Assembly (NCBI GenBank): GCA_964483375.1
Contig: CAZABJ010000043.1
Span: 1-23,623 of the forward strand
Source: JAUIEH01 sp964483375
GTDB lineage: Bacteria; Pseudomonadota; Alphaproteobacteria; Caulobacterales; Maricaulaceae
Direction of reading: 5' to 3'
Length of the DNA: 23,623 nucleotides
The notes beneath the pieces were generated by a model that worked only from the letters and a program-made list of their open reading frames with translations, did not search any database and was not told the origin of the DNA. Position numbers and translations under genes: made by a program. This document shows positions 7,103-14,370 of the stretch, piece by piece. How positions within the stretch are numbered: position 1 is the stretch's first letter; the number at the start of each line of letters is the position of its first letter.

Positions 7103-7940
7103 GCCTTTCCAAGACGACGCCCGGGTCGCGGAGACCTATTACGACAGCGACGACGCTGACCGCTTCTATCACGCCGTGTGGGGCGGCGAGGACATCCATG
7201 TGGGGGTCTATCAGAGCCCCGACGAGGACATCGCAGTCGCCAGCCGACGGACGGTGGACCGCATGGCGGCGCGCCTGGGGGAACTCGGGCCGGGGGCGCG
7301 CGTTCTCGATCTCGGCGCAGGCTATGGCGGGGCGGCGCGTCAGCTCGCCCGCGACCATGGCTGGTTCGTCGACTGCGTGAACATCTCTGATATTCAAAAC
7401 CGGCGTAATCGCGAGAAGAACGCCGCAGCAGGCTTGGCGGACAAAATCCGCGTCCTGCATGGCTCCTTCGACGCGCCGCCGGCCGAGCCGGGCGTTTATG
7501 ACGTCGTCTGGTCGCAGGACGCCTTTCTCCACGGGCGCGACCGGGGGAAAATCCTCGCCGCCGCCGCCGCCGCGCTGAAGCCCGGCGGCCGTTTGGTGTT
7601 CACCGACATCCTTCAACAGCCCGACGCCCCGGCGGAGGGTTTGGCTCCGATCTATGCGCGGATTCACCTCGAAAGCCTGGCCACCGTCGGGTTCTATCGT
7701 CAGGCCGCCGCCAACGTCGGTCTGAGCGAACGCGGCGTCGAGGAGATGCCCGACATGCTCGGCCGCCATTACGCACGCGTGCGTGAGGAGCTGACGGCGC
7801 GGCGCGGCGCGCTCGCCGGCGTGGTGTCGGACGACTATGTTGAGAACATGCTTGTGGGGCTTCAGCACTGGGTGGAGGGCCAAGCCGCAGGTTGGCTCAG
7901 CTGGGGCATCCTCGACTTTGAAAAACAGGGCGAGCGATGA
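7092..7940 (+). CDS. Sarcosine/dimethylglycine N-methyltransferase (SDMT)
   Basis: SAM-dependent methyltransferase completing betaine synthesis: sarcosine to dimethylglycine to glycine betaine. A TTG start at 7092 is chosen because the product then begins MTTKPFQDDARVAETYYDSD, aligning with the usual SDMT N-terminus; GAGAAG sits just upstream. The alternative ATG at 7044 adds 16 unlike residues and a too-close AGGAG. The protein is 282 residues. Motif I is VLDLGAGYGG (71-80), followed by NISDIQNRRNR (97-107), VWSQDAFLH and FTDILQQ. The early YYDSDDADRFYHAVWGGEDIH segment is typical of this branch. It overlaps the GSMT stop by 11 bases and shares ATGA with the carrier gene, so translation of all three is probably coupled. 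Confidence 0.9.
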   Translation: MTTKPFQDDARVAETYYDSDDADRFYHAVWGGEDIHVGVYQSPDEDIAVASRRTVDRMAARLGELGPGARVLDLGAGYGGAARQLARDHGWFVDCVNISDIQNRRNREKNAAAGLADKIRVLHGSFDAPPAEPGVYDVVWSQDAFLHGRDRGKILAAAAAALKPGGRLVFTDILQQPDAPAEGLAPIYARIHLESLATVGFYRQAAANVGLSERGVEEMPDMLGRHYARVREELTARRGALAGVVSDDYVENMLVGLQHWVEGQAAGWLSWGILDFEKQGER

Positions 7941-9502
7941 AACGCGATCTGCGGCAATCCGGGTGGCTTAAGGGCCTCAATCGCGGCGTCGCGCTTGGCT
8001 CCAAGCTGGTAGTTCTGGCCTTGGTCGCATTCGGCGTTGCGCAGGCGTTGCGTTTGGACGAAGGCCAGCCGACGGCGTTTGAGCGCTTAAGCGGCGCCAT
8101 CGTCGAGTATTTCGGCTGGTGGTATATGGGCCTGGTGTCCGCGGCGCTGGTGCTGGTCATCGTCTTGATGCTGAGCCCCGCCGGGAACATTCGCCTCGGC
8201 AAGGATGACGAGCGCCCTGAGTTCTCCTGGCCGGCTTGGTTCTCCATGCTTTTCGCCGCAGGCATGGGCATTGGCCTCGTCTTTTGGGGCGTCGCCGAAC
8301 CGGTCACCCATCTGTCCGGCAATCCTTATGCGCCGGTCGGGGGCGGCGAGGCGGAGGCGGCGCGGGCCGCGATCGCGGTGAGCTTTTTTCACTGGGGGCT
8401 TCACCCTTGGGGGATCTACGCCCTGGTCGGCGCCGGGCTCGCCTTTTTCGCCTATCGCAGAAATCTGCCGCTGACGGTTCGGTCTGCGCTCTACCCGTTC
8501 ATCGGCGACCGCATCTACGGGCCGCTGGGGCATGTGGTGGACGTTTTGGCCATCGTCGCCACCACGGTTGGCGTGGCCACGTCGCTTGGTTTCGGCGTAC
8601 AACAGATTAATGCGGGTCTGGAAGAACTGGTCGGCTGGCGCATCTCCTTGGCCAATCAGCTGATCCTCATCGCCACGATCACCTTCGCCGCCGTGGTGTC
8701 GGTGATCTCCGGCCTCGATCGCGGCATCAAGATCCTCAGCTCGATGAACCTCTTGCTGGCGGTTTGCTTGATGATCTTCATCGCCAGCGTCGGGCCGACG
8801 GCTGACATCCTCAACAGCCTCGCCTTGGGCATGCGCGACTATGCGACCGGCCTGTTCGCCATGAGCACGCCCCATCCCACCGCCGAAGGCCAAGCCTGGC
8901 AAGGCGCCTGGACGACGTTCTACTGGGGCTGGTGGATATCTTGGTCGCCCTTTGTGGGGCTCTTCATCGCGCGCATTTCCCGCGGACGAACGCTGCGGGA
9001 GTTTATGCTCGGCGTGCTTATCGCGCCGACCCTCGTCACCTTCATCTGGATCGCCACTTTGGGCGGCTCCGCCTTAAACGAGATCGCAAATGGTGACGCC
9101 GCCGGCATCGCCCAAGATGTGAACGAAAACGTCGCCCTGTCGCTCTATTCGCTCATTAACTCCATTAGCGCCGGCGCGGTGGCGGTCGTCGCGGGGTCGC
9201 TGGCGACATTCCTGGTGGTGGTGTTTTTCATCACGTCCTCGGATTCCGGCACGCTGGTGACCAACACCATGCTTTCGGTGGGCAATCCCAACCCGCCGGT
9301 CGAACACCGGGTGATTTGGGGGGTGAGCGAGGGCGCGGTTGCAGCCGTCTTGTTGGCGGCTGGAGGCCTGGCCGCCTTGCAGGCCGCAGCGATTTCCGCT
9401 GCGCTGCCGTTTTCGATCGTCATCGCGCTGATGGCGGGGGGGCTCGTCACTGGGTTGTGGCAAGAAGTCCGCAGTCGACCCCAAGCCGCGCCAGCTGAAT
9501 AG
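7937..9502 (+). CDS. BCCT-family betaine/carnitine/choline transporter
   Basis: Inner-membrane secondary carrier of trimethylammonium compounds, here most likely glycine betaine. The 521 residues contain about twelve hydrophobic segments. Family signatures are MGIGLVFWGVAEP (110-122), the Trp-rich block from residue 328 (FYWGWWISWSPFVG followed by LFIARISRGRT) and TSSDSGT (433-439). The start codon overlaps the SDMT stop (ATGA). N- and C-terminal tails are short: only about 15 residues follow the last TM helix, unlike BetP, whose long charged C-tail senses osmotic state. Coupling to the two methylases suggests betaine uptake or recapture of leaked product. Na+ versus H+ coupling cannot be decided from this reading. 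Confidence 0.93.
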   Translation: MKRDLRQSGWLKGLNRGVALGSKLVVLALVAFGVAQALRLDEGQPTAFERLSGAIVEYFGWWYMGLVSAALVLVIVLMLSPAGNIRLGKDDERPEFSWPAWFSMLFAAGMGIGLVFWGVAEPVTHLSGNPYAPVGGGEAEAARAAIAVSFFHWGLHPWGIYALVGAGLAFFAYRRNLPLTVRSALYPFIGDRIYGPLGHVVDVLAIVATTVGVATSLGFGVQQINAGLEELVGWRISLANQLILIATITFAAVVSVISGLDRGIKILSSMNLLLAVCLMIFIASVGPTADILNSLALGMRDYATGLFAMSTPHPTAEGQAWQGAWTTFYWGWWISWSPFVGLFIARISRGRTLREFMLGVLIAPTLVTFIWIATLGGSALNEIANGDAAGIAQDVNENVALSLYSLINSISAGAVAVVAGSLATFLVVVFFITSSDSGTLVTNTMLSVGNPNPPVEHRVIWGVSEGAVAAVLLAAGGLAALQAAAISAALPFSIVIALMAGGLVTGLWQEVRSRPQAAPAE

Positions 9503-9526
9503 AAACCGGACAATCCGGTCGGTTTC
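9502..9526 (+). terminator. Hairpin immediately after BCCT gene, weak terminator candidate
   Basis: GAAACCG pairs with CGGTTTC (7 bp), and the alternative inner ACCGGA-CAA-TCCGGT (6 bp) overlaps it. There is no T-run after the stem (ATTAAG follows), so termination is uncertain. Confidence 0.3.
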
Positions 9527-9626
9527 ATTAAGTCGCCATATACCTTGGCAGGCGAAATCCTAGCCGGGCGATGGCGCGCCGCGGGCGGCCGCGTGCGCGC
9601 GCATCGCCTTTGCTATGGAGCAACCA

Positions 9627-9965
9627 ATGACCCGCCTGCGTCTTGCTGCGGCCGCCCTTGCGGCTGCTCTATTCACTCTTCCCTCCGGGGCCTCTGCGCC
9701 GTCCAAATCCACGATGGGCGCCACCGGCTGGTTCGGCGGCGCCGCGCCCAGCGGCGTGGCGACGTCCGCCCCTGCGCCGGCCGACTTGCCGCTTCCCGCC
9801 GTTTCCATCGAAACCCGCGTCGCCAAGCTCGGCGCCGCTGAGGCCCTCGTCGCGCTGTCGGCGGACGCCGTCCTCGCCAAACCCAAGCACCAGAAGGTCG
9901 CCGCGGAGGACATCGTCGTTCCCCTCGCCACGAAGCCTCTTGCGACGAAGAGCTTTTCGATCTGA
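9627..9965 (+). CDS. Small secreted or periplasmic protein, unknown function
   Basis: A 112-residue frame starting at the ATG at 9627, preceded by GGAG with 6-base spacing. The N-terminus MTRLRLAAAALAAALFTLPS is a clear Sec signal peptide with likely cleavage after GASA near residue 24. The mature part of about 88 residues is rich in Ala, Pro and Lys, has no cysteine and ends LATKPLATKSFSI with a short near-repeat. No family is recognised. It follows the BCCT gene by 124 bases and is closed by a strong terminator at 10020-10050. A TACCTTGG element at 9541 resembles the -10 region of the lysyl-tRNA synthetase promoter, so it may have its own promoter. Confidence 0.7.
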   Translation: MTRLRLAAAALAAALFTLPSGASAPSKSTMGATGWFGGAAPSGVATSAPAPADLPLPAVSIETRVAKLGAAEALVALSADAVLAKPKHQKVAAEDIVVPLATKPLATKSFSI

Positions 9966-10019
9966 TCCAGGTCGTTTCCGATCGGCTTTTTCGCCCGCCG
10001 GAACTTGCCGCATGCTGAG

Positions 10020-10050
10020 CGCCGCGAGTTGACTGGCTCGCGGCGTTTTT
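10020..10050 (+). terminator. Rho-independent terminator
   Basis: Perfect 9-bp stem CGCCGCGAG/CTCGCGGCG (10020-10028 with 10037-10045), 8-base loop, followed directly by TTTTT (10046-10050). It ends the plus-strand transcript of the small secreted protein and has no A-run on the other side, so it works only on the plus strand. Confidence 0.9.
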
Positions 10051-10091
10051 GCGTCTCGATTTCAAGCAGCACCGGCTGACCGGGCCTTGGG

Positions 10092-11015
10092 TCAGTCCCG
10101 CGCCACCAGCGCAATGTGGTCGAGCGTCGGGCTGACGGCCACGCGCGAGGCGTCGACCAGCCCCAGAGGCTCAAGCGCAAGCAATCGCCGCCAGTCATCA
10201 TCCACATCAAGGGCGCGGACGAACAAGACGCCGTCGGAGACGGACCAAAGCAGAACGCCGCCGTCCGGTCCCTGGCTCGCAGCGAAATCTTGGGTCTGGC
10301 CGGGCAGGGGAAACAGCGCCTGCGGCGCCCGGCCTGCGCTGGCCAAGCGTTGCAGCAAGAACCCGCCGTCCTCGGTCCGGCTGGCGTAAAGCACGCCGCC
10401 CTGCGGGGCTGGGACCAGGGTGCGGGCGATATCGGCGGCCACCGCGCGCCGCCGGCCGTCGGGCAGGGGTTGGACCTCCAATGTCGGGGGCGCGCCGAGA
10501 ATGAATCCGGCTATAAGGCTCTGATCCGCAGCCATCGCATAATAACCGAGCCCCGCGAACTCCGTGAGGGGCCGAAAGTGAGGACCGCCCGGGTCGAAGG
10601 CGAACAGGCGCTGGGCCCCGGCCCCGTCTTGGCGGACCACAGCGATGCGGGCGTCGCCGAAGGGCTGCTGCGGGGAGAACTCGCTGGCGTTGGGTGTCAC
10701 TAAGACCGGGGAGGGCCGTCCGCTTTCCAGATCGTAGCGCCAGATATCCGTGCCGCCGGTCATGGATTGGCGGGTGTAGAGAAACGAAGCGCCGTCAGGG
10801 GCGAAGGCCGGCTGGTTGTCATAGCCGGGATTGGCCGTGACGTTTTCAAACGGGCCGAGCGCGGGGCCGTCCGCCGTCCAGTCTAGTGCGGCGAGATAAA
10901 CGTCGGTTCCGGGTAGGCCGGCGCGTTCCCCATCTTGCGCGATCGCGGGGCGGACGGCCCCGCCGAAGACCGCGGCTAACGCGAAGAGCGCGGCGCTGAG
11001 AGCCCGCCTAGTCAT
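10092..11015 (-). CDS. Secreted PD40/TolB-like propeller protein, tandem paralogue 2
   Basis: A 307-residue protein with signal peptide MTRRALSAALFALAAVFG and likely cleavage near PAIAQ. The start at 11015 overlaps the upstream paralogue's stop (ATGACTAG), indicating translational coupling; longer frames run through the upstream gene. The body has repeated PD40-like blades: PDGASFLYTR followed by TDIWRYDLESG, then NASEFSP, DARIAVVRQ, GGFLLQRL and VSPTLDHIAL. It aligns from end to end with the preceding gene product (FENVT, YDNQP, DIWRY, NEFSP/ASEFSP, PGQTQDF versus PGETQDF). No catalytic residues are obvious. Likely a periplasmic or exported beta-propeller that binds a ligand or partner; the role is unknown. 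Confidence 0.75.
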   Translation of the reverse strand: MTRRALSAALFALAAVFGGAVRPAIAQDGERAGLPGTDVYLAALDWTADGPALGPFENVTANPGYDNQPAFAPDGASFLYTRQSMTGGTDIWRYDLESGRPSPVLVTPNASEFSPQQPFGDARIAVVRQDGAGAQRLFAFDPGGPHFRPLTEFAGLGYYAMAADQSLIAGFILGAPPTLEVQPLPDGRRRAVAADIARTLVPAPQGGVLYASRTEDGGFLLQRLASAGRAPQALFPLPGQTQDFAASQGPDGGVLLWSVSDGVLFVRALDVDDDWRRLLALEPLGLVDASRVAVSPTLDHIALVARD

Positions 11016-11958
11016 CTCCGGGCTCGGCGGCGACGACCGCAAGCCAGTCGCCCGCCGGGGAGACTGCGGTCCGGGTCGCGCCCTCGAGCCCGGCTGCGGT
11101 GAGATCCGCCACGGGGCGCCAGGCCTCGTCATCGACGGCTCGATAGTGAACCGCACCCTCAAAGGCCACGAAAAAGCCGCCGACTTCGGCCCCGCTTGGG
11201 TCGGCGTGAAGGGCGAAGTCCTGGGTCTCGCCGGGGAGCGCGAACAAGGGCGCGGCGGAGCGAAGCGCCGGGTCTAGGCGCATCACCGCATATCCGCCGT
11301 CAGCCCGCGCCGCGGTGAAGTAGATATCGTGCTCGTTCGGCGAGGCGAGAATGGCGCGTCCGATGTCCTGATGCGCAGTCCAGAGGTCTTCGGCGGCGAA
11401 GTCGAACACCTGCAGGGAATGGGGTTCGCCGAGAACGAACATCGCCAGCGCCTGGCCCTGAGCGCCCAGCCCGAAATAGCCGACGGGGTCAAGGTCAAGC
11501 AGCGGCGCGAAGCTGTCTTCCTCTTGCGGCGCGTAGACATAGACGTTTTGCACGCCGTCCTCATCCTGTCTCAGCGTGAGGATGCGGCTCTCGTCAGTGA
11601 ACGGCACGGTGGGGGAAAACTCATTGGCGTCGGGGGTTTCGAGCACGGCCGTGTGACGGCCTGTCGCCAGCTCGTAACGCCAAATATCCACGCCGCCGGC
11701 CGCGGTTTCGCGCGAATATAGGAACGCTGAACCGTCGGGCGTGAAAAAGGGCTGGTTTTCGTAACCCGCTTGCCCGGTGACGTTTTCGAACGCGCCGATG
11801 GCGGGGGTTCCGTCCGCGCTCCAGCTTAGGGACGCCAGATGGATGTCCATTTGCGGCAGGCCAGGCGGGAGCGGCGTCTCGGCATCGGCGTCTTGCCCCG
11901 AGGCGGGCGCGGCGAGCGCCAAGACCGCGGCGGCTGATGGGACGAAGAGCGATCTCAT
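11008..11958 (-). CDS. Secreted PD40/TolB-like propeller protein, tandem paralogue 1
   Basis: A 316-residue protein with signal peptide MRSLFVPSAAAVLALAAPASG, probably cut before QDADAE. The mature protein starts with an acidic stretch, then blade-like repeats: TPDGSAFLYSR with VDIWRYELATG, NEFSPTVPF, ESRILTLRQDEDG, NEHDIYFTAARADGG, PGETQDFALH and VSPAGDWLAVV. These resemble the PD40 (WD40-like) repeats of TolB-type propellers. The following gene is a collinear paralogue overlapping by 8 bases, so the two are co-expressed and may form a heterodimer or have diverged in ligand. A 96-base gap separates it from the DUF1801 gene upstream. Function is not known. Confidence 0.77.
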   Translation of the reverse strand: MRSLFVPSAAAVLALAAPASGQDADAETPLPPGLPQMDIHLASLSWSADGTPAIGAFENVTGQAGYENQPFFTPDGSAFLYSRETAAGGVDIWRYELATGRHTAVLETPDANEFSPTVPFTDESRILTLRQDEDGVQNVYVYAPQEEDSFAPLLDLDPVGYFGLGAQGQALAMFVLGEPHSLQVFDFAAEDLWTAHQDIGRAILASPNEHDIYFTAARADGGYAVMRLDPALRSAAPLFALPGETQDFALHADPSGAEVGGFFVAFEGAVHYRAVDDEAWRPVADLTAAGLEGATRTAVSPAGDWLAVVAAEPGDD

Positions 11959-12054
11959 GGCGGCGGCTCCCCTGCGTTTTCCACATGGGCGAGCATAGCC
12001 TGCAGGCGGCGCGCCGGCACGCCCCGATTGGCTCGGAACGCAGCGCGCGCCGTC

Positions 12055-12474
12055 TTACGCGCCGTATCTCGCTTTCATATCTTCAAAGCCGCGCCGGATG
12101 AGCTCTTCAAGGACGCTCAGATCAATGTCGGCGAGCTTATTGAGATAGAGGCAGGATACGCTGTGTTTATGCTTGCCAAGCCGAGCCAAGAGGTCCGCAT
12201 AGGCGTTGAAGCCAGGCATGATGTAGAGGGACAGATTGGCCTTCCGCGGCGAAAAGCCGGTGAGCATTGCATCGCCTTCACGCCCGCTGTCATAGCGATA
12301 GTGATAGCTGCCATAGCCGACCATGCTCGGGCCCCACATTTTCGCCGGGAGGCCCGTAATGCGGCCAAACAACTCGCGTAGCGCCAGCCCGTCTTCCCGA
12401 CGTCGCGCGGGCTCCACGGCGGCCAAGAAAGCGGAGACGTCAGCGTCGGTCTCAACGATTTTGTTAGCGGACAT
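12055..12474 (-). CDS. DUF1801 domain protein (YdhG-like)
   Basis: A 139-residue cytosolic protein matching the DUF1801 pattern: N-terminal helix (VSAFLAAVEPARRREDGLAL), LPAKMWGPSMVGYGSYHY, the hallmark TGFSPRKANLSLYIMPGF and a C-terminal DLSVLEELIRRGFEDMK. DUF1801 proteins share the YdhG-like fold, and one Bacillus member has been described as an iron chaperone; the role here is open. The ATG at 12474 follows GGAGA with 6-base spacing. It lies 30 bases after the ThDP decarboxylase beta subunit on the same strand and is probably its third operon member, though no functional link is known. Confidence 0.85.
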   Translation of the reverse strand: MSANKIVETDADVSAFLAAVEPARRREDGLALRELFGRITGLPAKMWGPSMVGYGSYHYRYDSGREGDAMLTGFSPRKANLSLYIMPGFNAYADLLARLGKHKHSVSCLYLNKLADIDLSVLEELIRRGFEDMKARYGA

Positions 12475-12504
12475 GGGCGGTCTCCGATGTCGCGCCCCTT
12501 GGCG

Positions 12505-13059
12505 TTACGTCTTGAGCGCTTCGAGAAATCTCGCCTTAATCTCGAGCGGCGTCACCCCCAAGCCGGGAGGCAAAGCCTCGCTGGGGGCGATTTTTAGGGC
12601 GACGAAGAAGGGTCCTTCGCGGCTTGAGAGCGCCGAAGCGTAGTCGGCGGCGTTGTCAAACACGCGGTCAGCTTCCGCGAAGCCCCGGCACACCGCCGTC
12701 CAATCAAGCCCCGAAGAAGGCGTGGGAAGGCTGTCGGTGTATTCGTAAATGTCGTTCGCCAACACCACGACGGTCAGATTGCGCGGGCTCAGCGCGTGAA
12801 TCGTAAACAACGACGAGGCGTTCATCGCCAACGCCCCATCCCCGCAAAACGCGACCACGCGTTTGTCCGGCCGCGCCAGGGCGAGCCCCAGCGCCACGCT
12901 CGAGGCCTGACCCATCGGCCCGCTCAAATACAGGTTCGCAGGATCGTCGCCGCTGGCCTTCACCCAACCGCTTTGGGAGCCGATGTCAGAGACGACAAGC
13001 GGTCTTTCGTGGGGAAATGCGGCGAGCACCGACTGAATGGCGGCGAGCTGGGAGGTCAT
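12505..13059 (-). CDS. ThDP-dependent decarboxylase, beta (PP-domain) subunit, sulfopyruvate/phosphonopyruvate type
   Basis: A 184-residue C-terminal half of a two-subunit thiamine-diphosphate decarboxylase. The ThDP/Mg motif starts at CGDG (72-75) and closes with ND (102-103) in VVVLANDIYEYTDS, about 27 residues later as in the family. SGPMGQASSVALGLALARP ahead of it is typical of ComE and the C-terminal half of phosphonopyruvate decarboxylase. The start is placed at 13059 because GAGAG precedes it within the end of the alpha gene; an ATG at 13071 has no ribosome site. The gene begins one base after the alpha-subunit stop, so subunits are made together. The likely substrate is a 2-oxoacid bearing an acidic group (3-sulfopyruvate or phosphonopyruvate). 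No PEP mutase, sulfolactate or coenzyme M gene is near. Confidence 0.8.
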   Translation of the reverse strand: MTSQLAAIQSVLAAFPHERPLVVSDIGSQSGWVKASGDDPANLYLSGPMGQASSVALGLALARPDKRVVAFCGDGALAMNASSLFTIHALSPRNLTVVVLANDIYEYTDSLPTPSSGLDWTAVCRGFAEADRVFDNAADYASALSSREGPFFVALKIAPSEALPPGLGVTPLEIKARFLEALKT

Positions 13060-13060
13060 G

Positions 13061-13555
13061 TCATCTCTCATAGGCGACGGCGAGGACGGCGGGCCGGGAA
13101 GCTGCGGCGCACCAACTGACCAAGTTTTCCACATGCTTGGCGTCGATCGCCGAGGCGTGCACGTCGAACCGCCGAATGTATTTCGGGTCCACCGCGTCAA
13201 AACACTCGAACTTCTCGATGTCGTAGGGCTTGTGGTCGGTCAGCGAACCGCGATTGGCGACGATGACGGGCAGCGGCAGACGATAGCGCACGCCCAGCGT
13301 GGCGAAGGCGCCGAGCGCGTTTAGGAGACCCGCGTTTTGCGACAGCGCGGCCGCGCGGGCGTCGCCGAACAGGGCGCCGGCGGCCACGCCGATGCATTCC
13401 TCCTCCCGCGCGCAGGGGGCGTAGATCATGTCTTCGCGTGCGGCGATGTCAGCGATAGCGGGTGAAAACGCGCCGTCTGGCACGCCGGCCACAAGCCGGA
13501 CGCCGGCGTTCGACAGGCCTTCGACGATGGCGGCGGACAGCCGAGCGCGGCTCAT
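13061..13555 (-). CDS. ThDP-dependent decarboxylase, alpha (PYR-domain) subunit, sulfopyruvate/phosphonopyruvate type
   Basis: A 164-residue N-terminal half of the same enzyme. Motifs include AGVPDGAFSP (23-32), the cofactor-activating glutamate in REEECIGVAAGAL (E52 or E53), LSQNAGLLNALGAF and LPVIVANRGSLTDHKPYD, all as in ComD or the N-terminal half of phosphonopyruvate decarboxylase. It has no C-terminal PP domain; that is supplied by the next gene. The start ATG at 13555 follows AAGGAA with 9-base spacing. A PadR-type regulator is transcribed divergently 198 bases away and may control it. Acetolactate synthase or other large ThDP enzymes are excluded by size and split organisation; the exact substrate is uncertain. 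Confidence 0.8.
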   Translation of the reverse strand: MSRARLSAAIVEGLSNAGVRLVAGVPDGAFSPAIADIAAREDMIYAPCAREEECIGVAAGALFGDARAAALSQNAGLLNALGAFATLGVRYRLPLPVIVANRGSLTDHKPYDIEKFECFDAVDPKYIRRFDVHASAIDAKHVENLVSWCAAASRPAVLAVAYER

Positions 13556-13717
13556 GGCGTAGGTTCCTTCAGAGGTTTGCGGCGGTCGCCGCGTCTCGGG
13601 CGCTTCGGGTCAGCGGTCGATGCGCGCGGCCGCGGCGAGGCGGGGACCGTATCCCAACGCGCGCCCCCGGCGGAAGCCCGCATGAAGAAGCGGGGAGATC
13701 TCGTCTGCGTCGCCAGC

Positions 13718-13752
13718 TTGGCCTCGTCTCGCCGCCGACTTACGCTTCGTAA
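13718..13752 (+). promoter_or_regulatory. padR promoter with overlapping operator-like palindrome; leaderless start
   Basis: TTGGCC (13718-13723), a 17-base spacer and TACGCT (13741-13746) form a plausible promoter. Transcription would start within a base or two of the ATG at 13754, which fits the absence of a ribosome site. TTACG-CTT-CGTAA (13740-13752) is a perfect inverted repeat over the -10, positioned for autorepression. The rest of the gap 13556-13753 shows no gene. Confidence 0.45.
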
Positions 13753-13753
13753 C

Positions 13754-14314
13754 ATGGCGCAAGCACACACGCCCCCGCCGCTTGGATGCGTGCTGTTGGG
13801 GCTGCTCAATCGGGAAACGATGAGCGGCTATGAGTTGATGCATGTCTTCGAGACGACCCCGCTGGGCGGGTTTTCCTCCAGCCCTGGCGCGATCTATCCC
13901 GCCTTGAAACGGCTGGAGACCGCGGGGTTGATCCAAAACCAAGGCGGCGGAGCGCGAGGCGCGCGCTGGTCGACGACGGAAACCGGCTATGCGCTGCTGC
14001 GGGAGTGGGTCGCCCAGCCGCTCGCGGCGGACGCAATTGAAAAGCGGCTGCCCGAGGTGATGGCTCGGTTCGTTTTTATCGGGGACATTTTGGATGGGGA
14101 CGAACAAGTCACCTTCATGACCGATCTCAGCGCCGCCATCGCGGCGCGGCTTCGGGCGCTCGCCCACGCCGCGGACGCCTTCGGCCTCTCGCTGAGGCCG
14201 CATGACCGCTGGGCGCTGGAAGCGAGCCGGATGGAACTCAATGCGCTTACGGCGTGGACTGGCCGTGCGATGGCGGGGCTCGGCTTGGGCGGGACCGAGC
14301 GCGACGCGCGTTGA
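13754..14314 (+). CDS. PadR-family transcriptional regulator
   Basis: A 186-residue PadR regulator: N-terminal winged helix (LGCVLLGLLNRETMSGYEL, then SSSPGAIYPALKRLETAGLI with wing QGGGARGARWSTTETGYALL) and a C-terminal helical dimerisation domain from about residue 95. The ATG at 13754 puts the winged helix at the very N-terminus, as is usual; the upstream ATG at 13682 adds 24 unlike residues. It is divergent from the ThDP decarboxylase operon, and a palindrome overlaps its own -10. PadR proteins are usually small-molecule-responsive repressors of a neighbouring operon, so the decarboxylase/DUF1801 operon is the natural candidate target. The ligand is unknown. Confidence 0.88.
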   Translation: MAQAHTPPPLGCVLLGLLNRETMSGYELMHVFETTPLGGFSSSPGAIYPALKRLETAGLIQNQGGGARGARWSTTETGYALLREWVAQPLAADAIEKRLPEVMARFVFIGDILDGDEQVTFMTDLSAAIAARLRALAHAADAFGLSLRPHDRWALEASRMELNALTAWTGRAMAGLGLGGTERDAR

Positions 14315-14339
14315 AGGTCGGGCCGGGCGGGCTTACCTT
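14311..14339 (+). promoter_or_regulatory. Candidate promoter of lysyl-tRNA synthetase
   Basis: TTGAAG (14311-14316), 17-base spacer, TACCTT (14334-14339). It overlaps the padR stop codon and would give a leader of about 25 bases including GGAGA at 14355-14359. The TACCTTGGCAGG stretch is repeated at 9541-9552. Confidence 0.4.
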
Positions 14340-14370
14340 GGCAGGTCGTTCGACTGGAGACCGCCCCCCA

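Noticed and set aside
8087..8902. Minus-strand frame of 271 codons inside the BCCT gene
   Set aside because: Antisense shadow of a carrier with all family motifs; common in GC-rich DNA.
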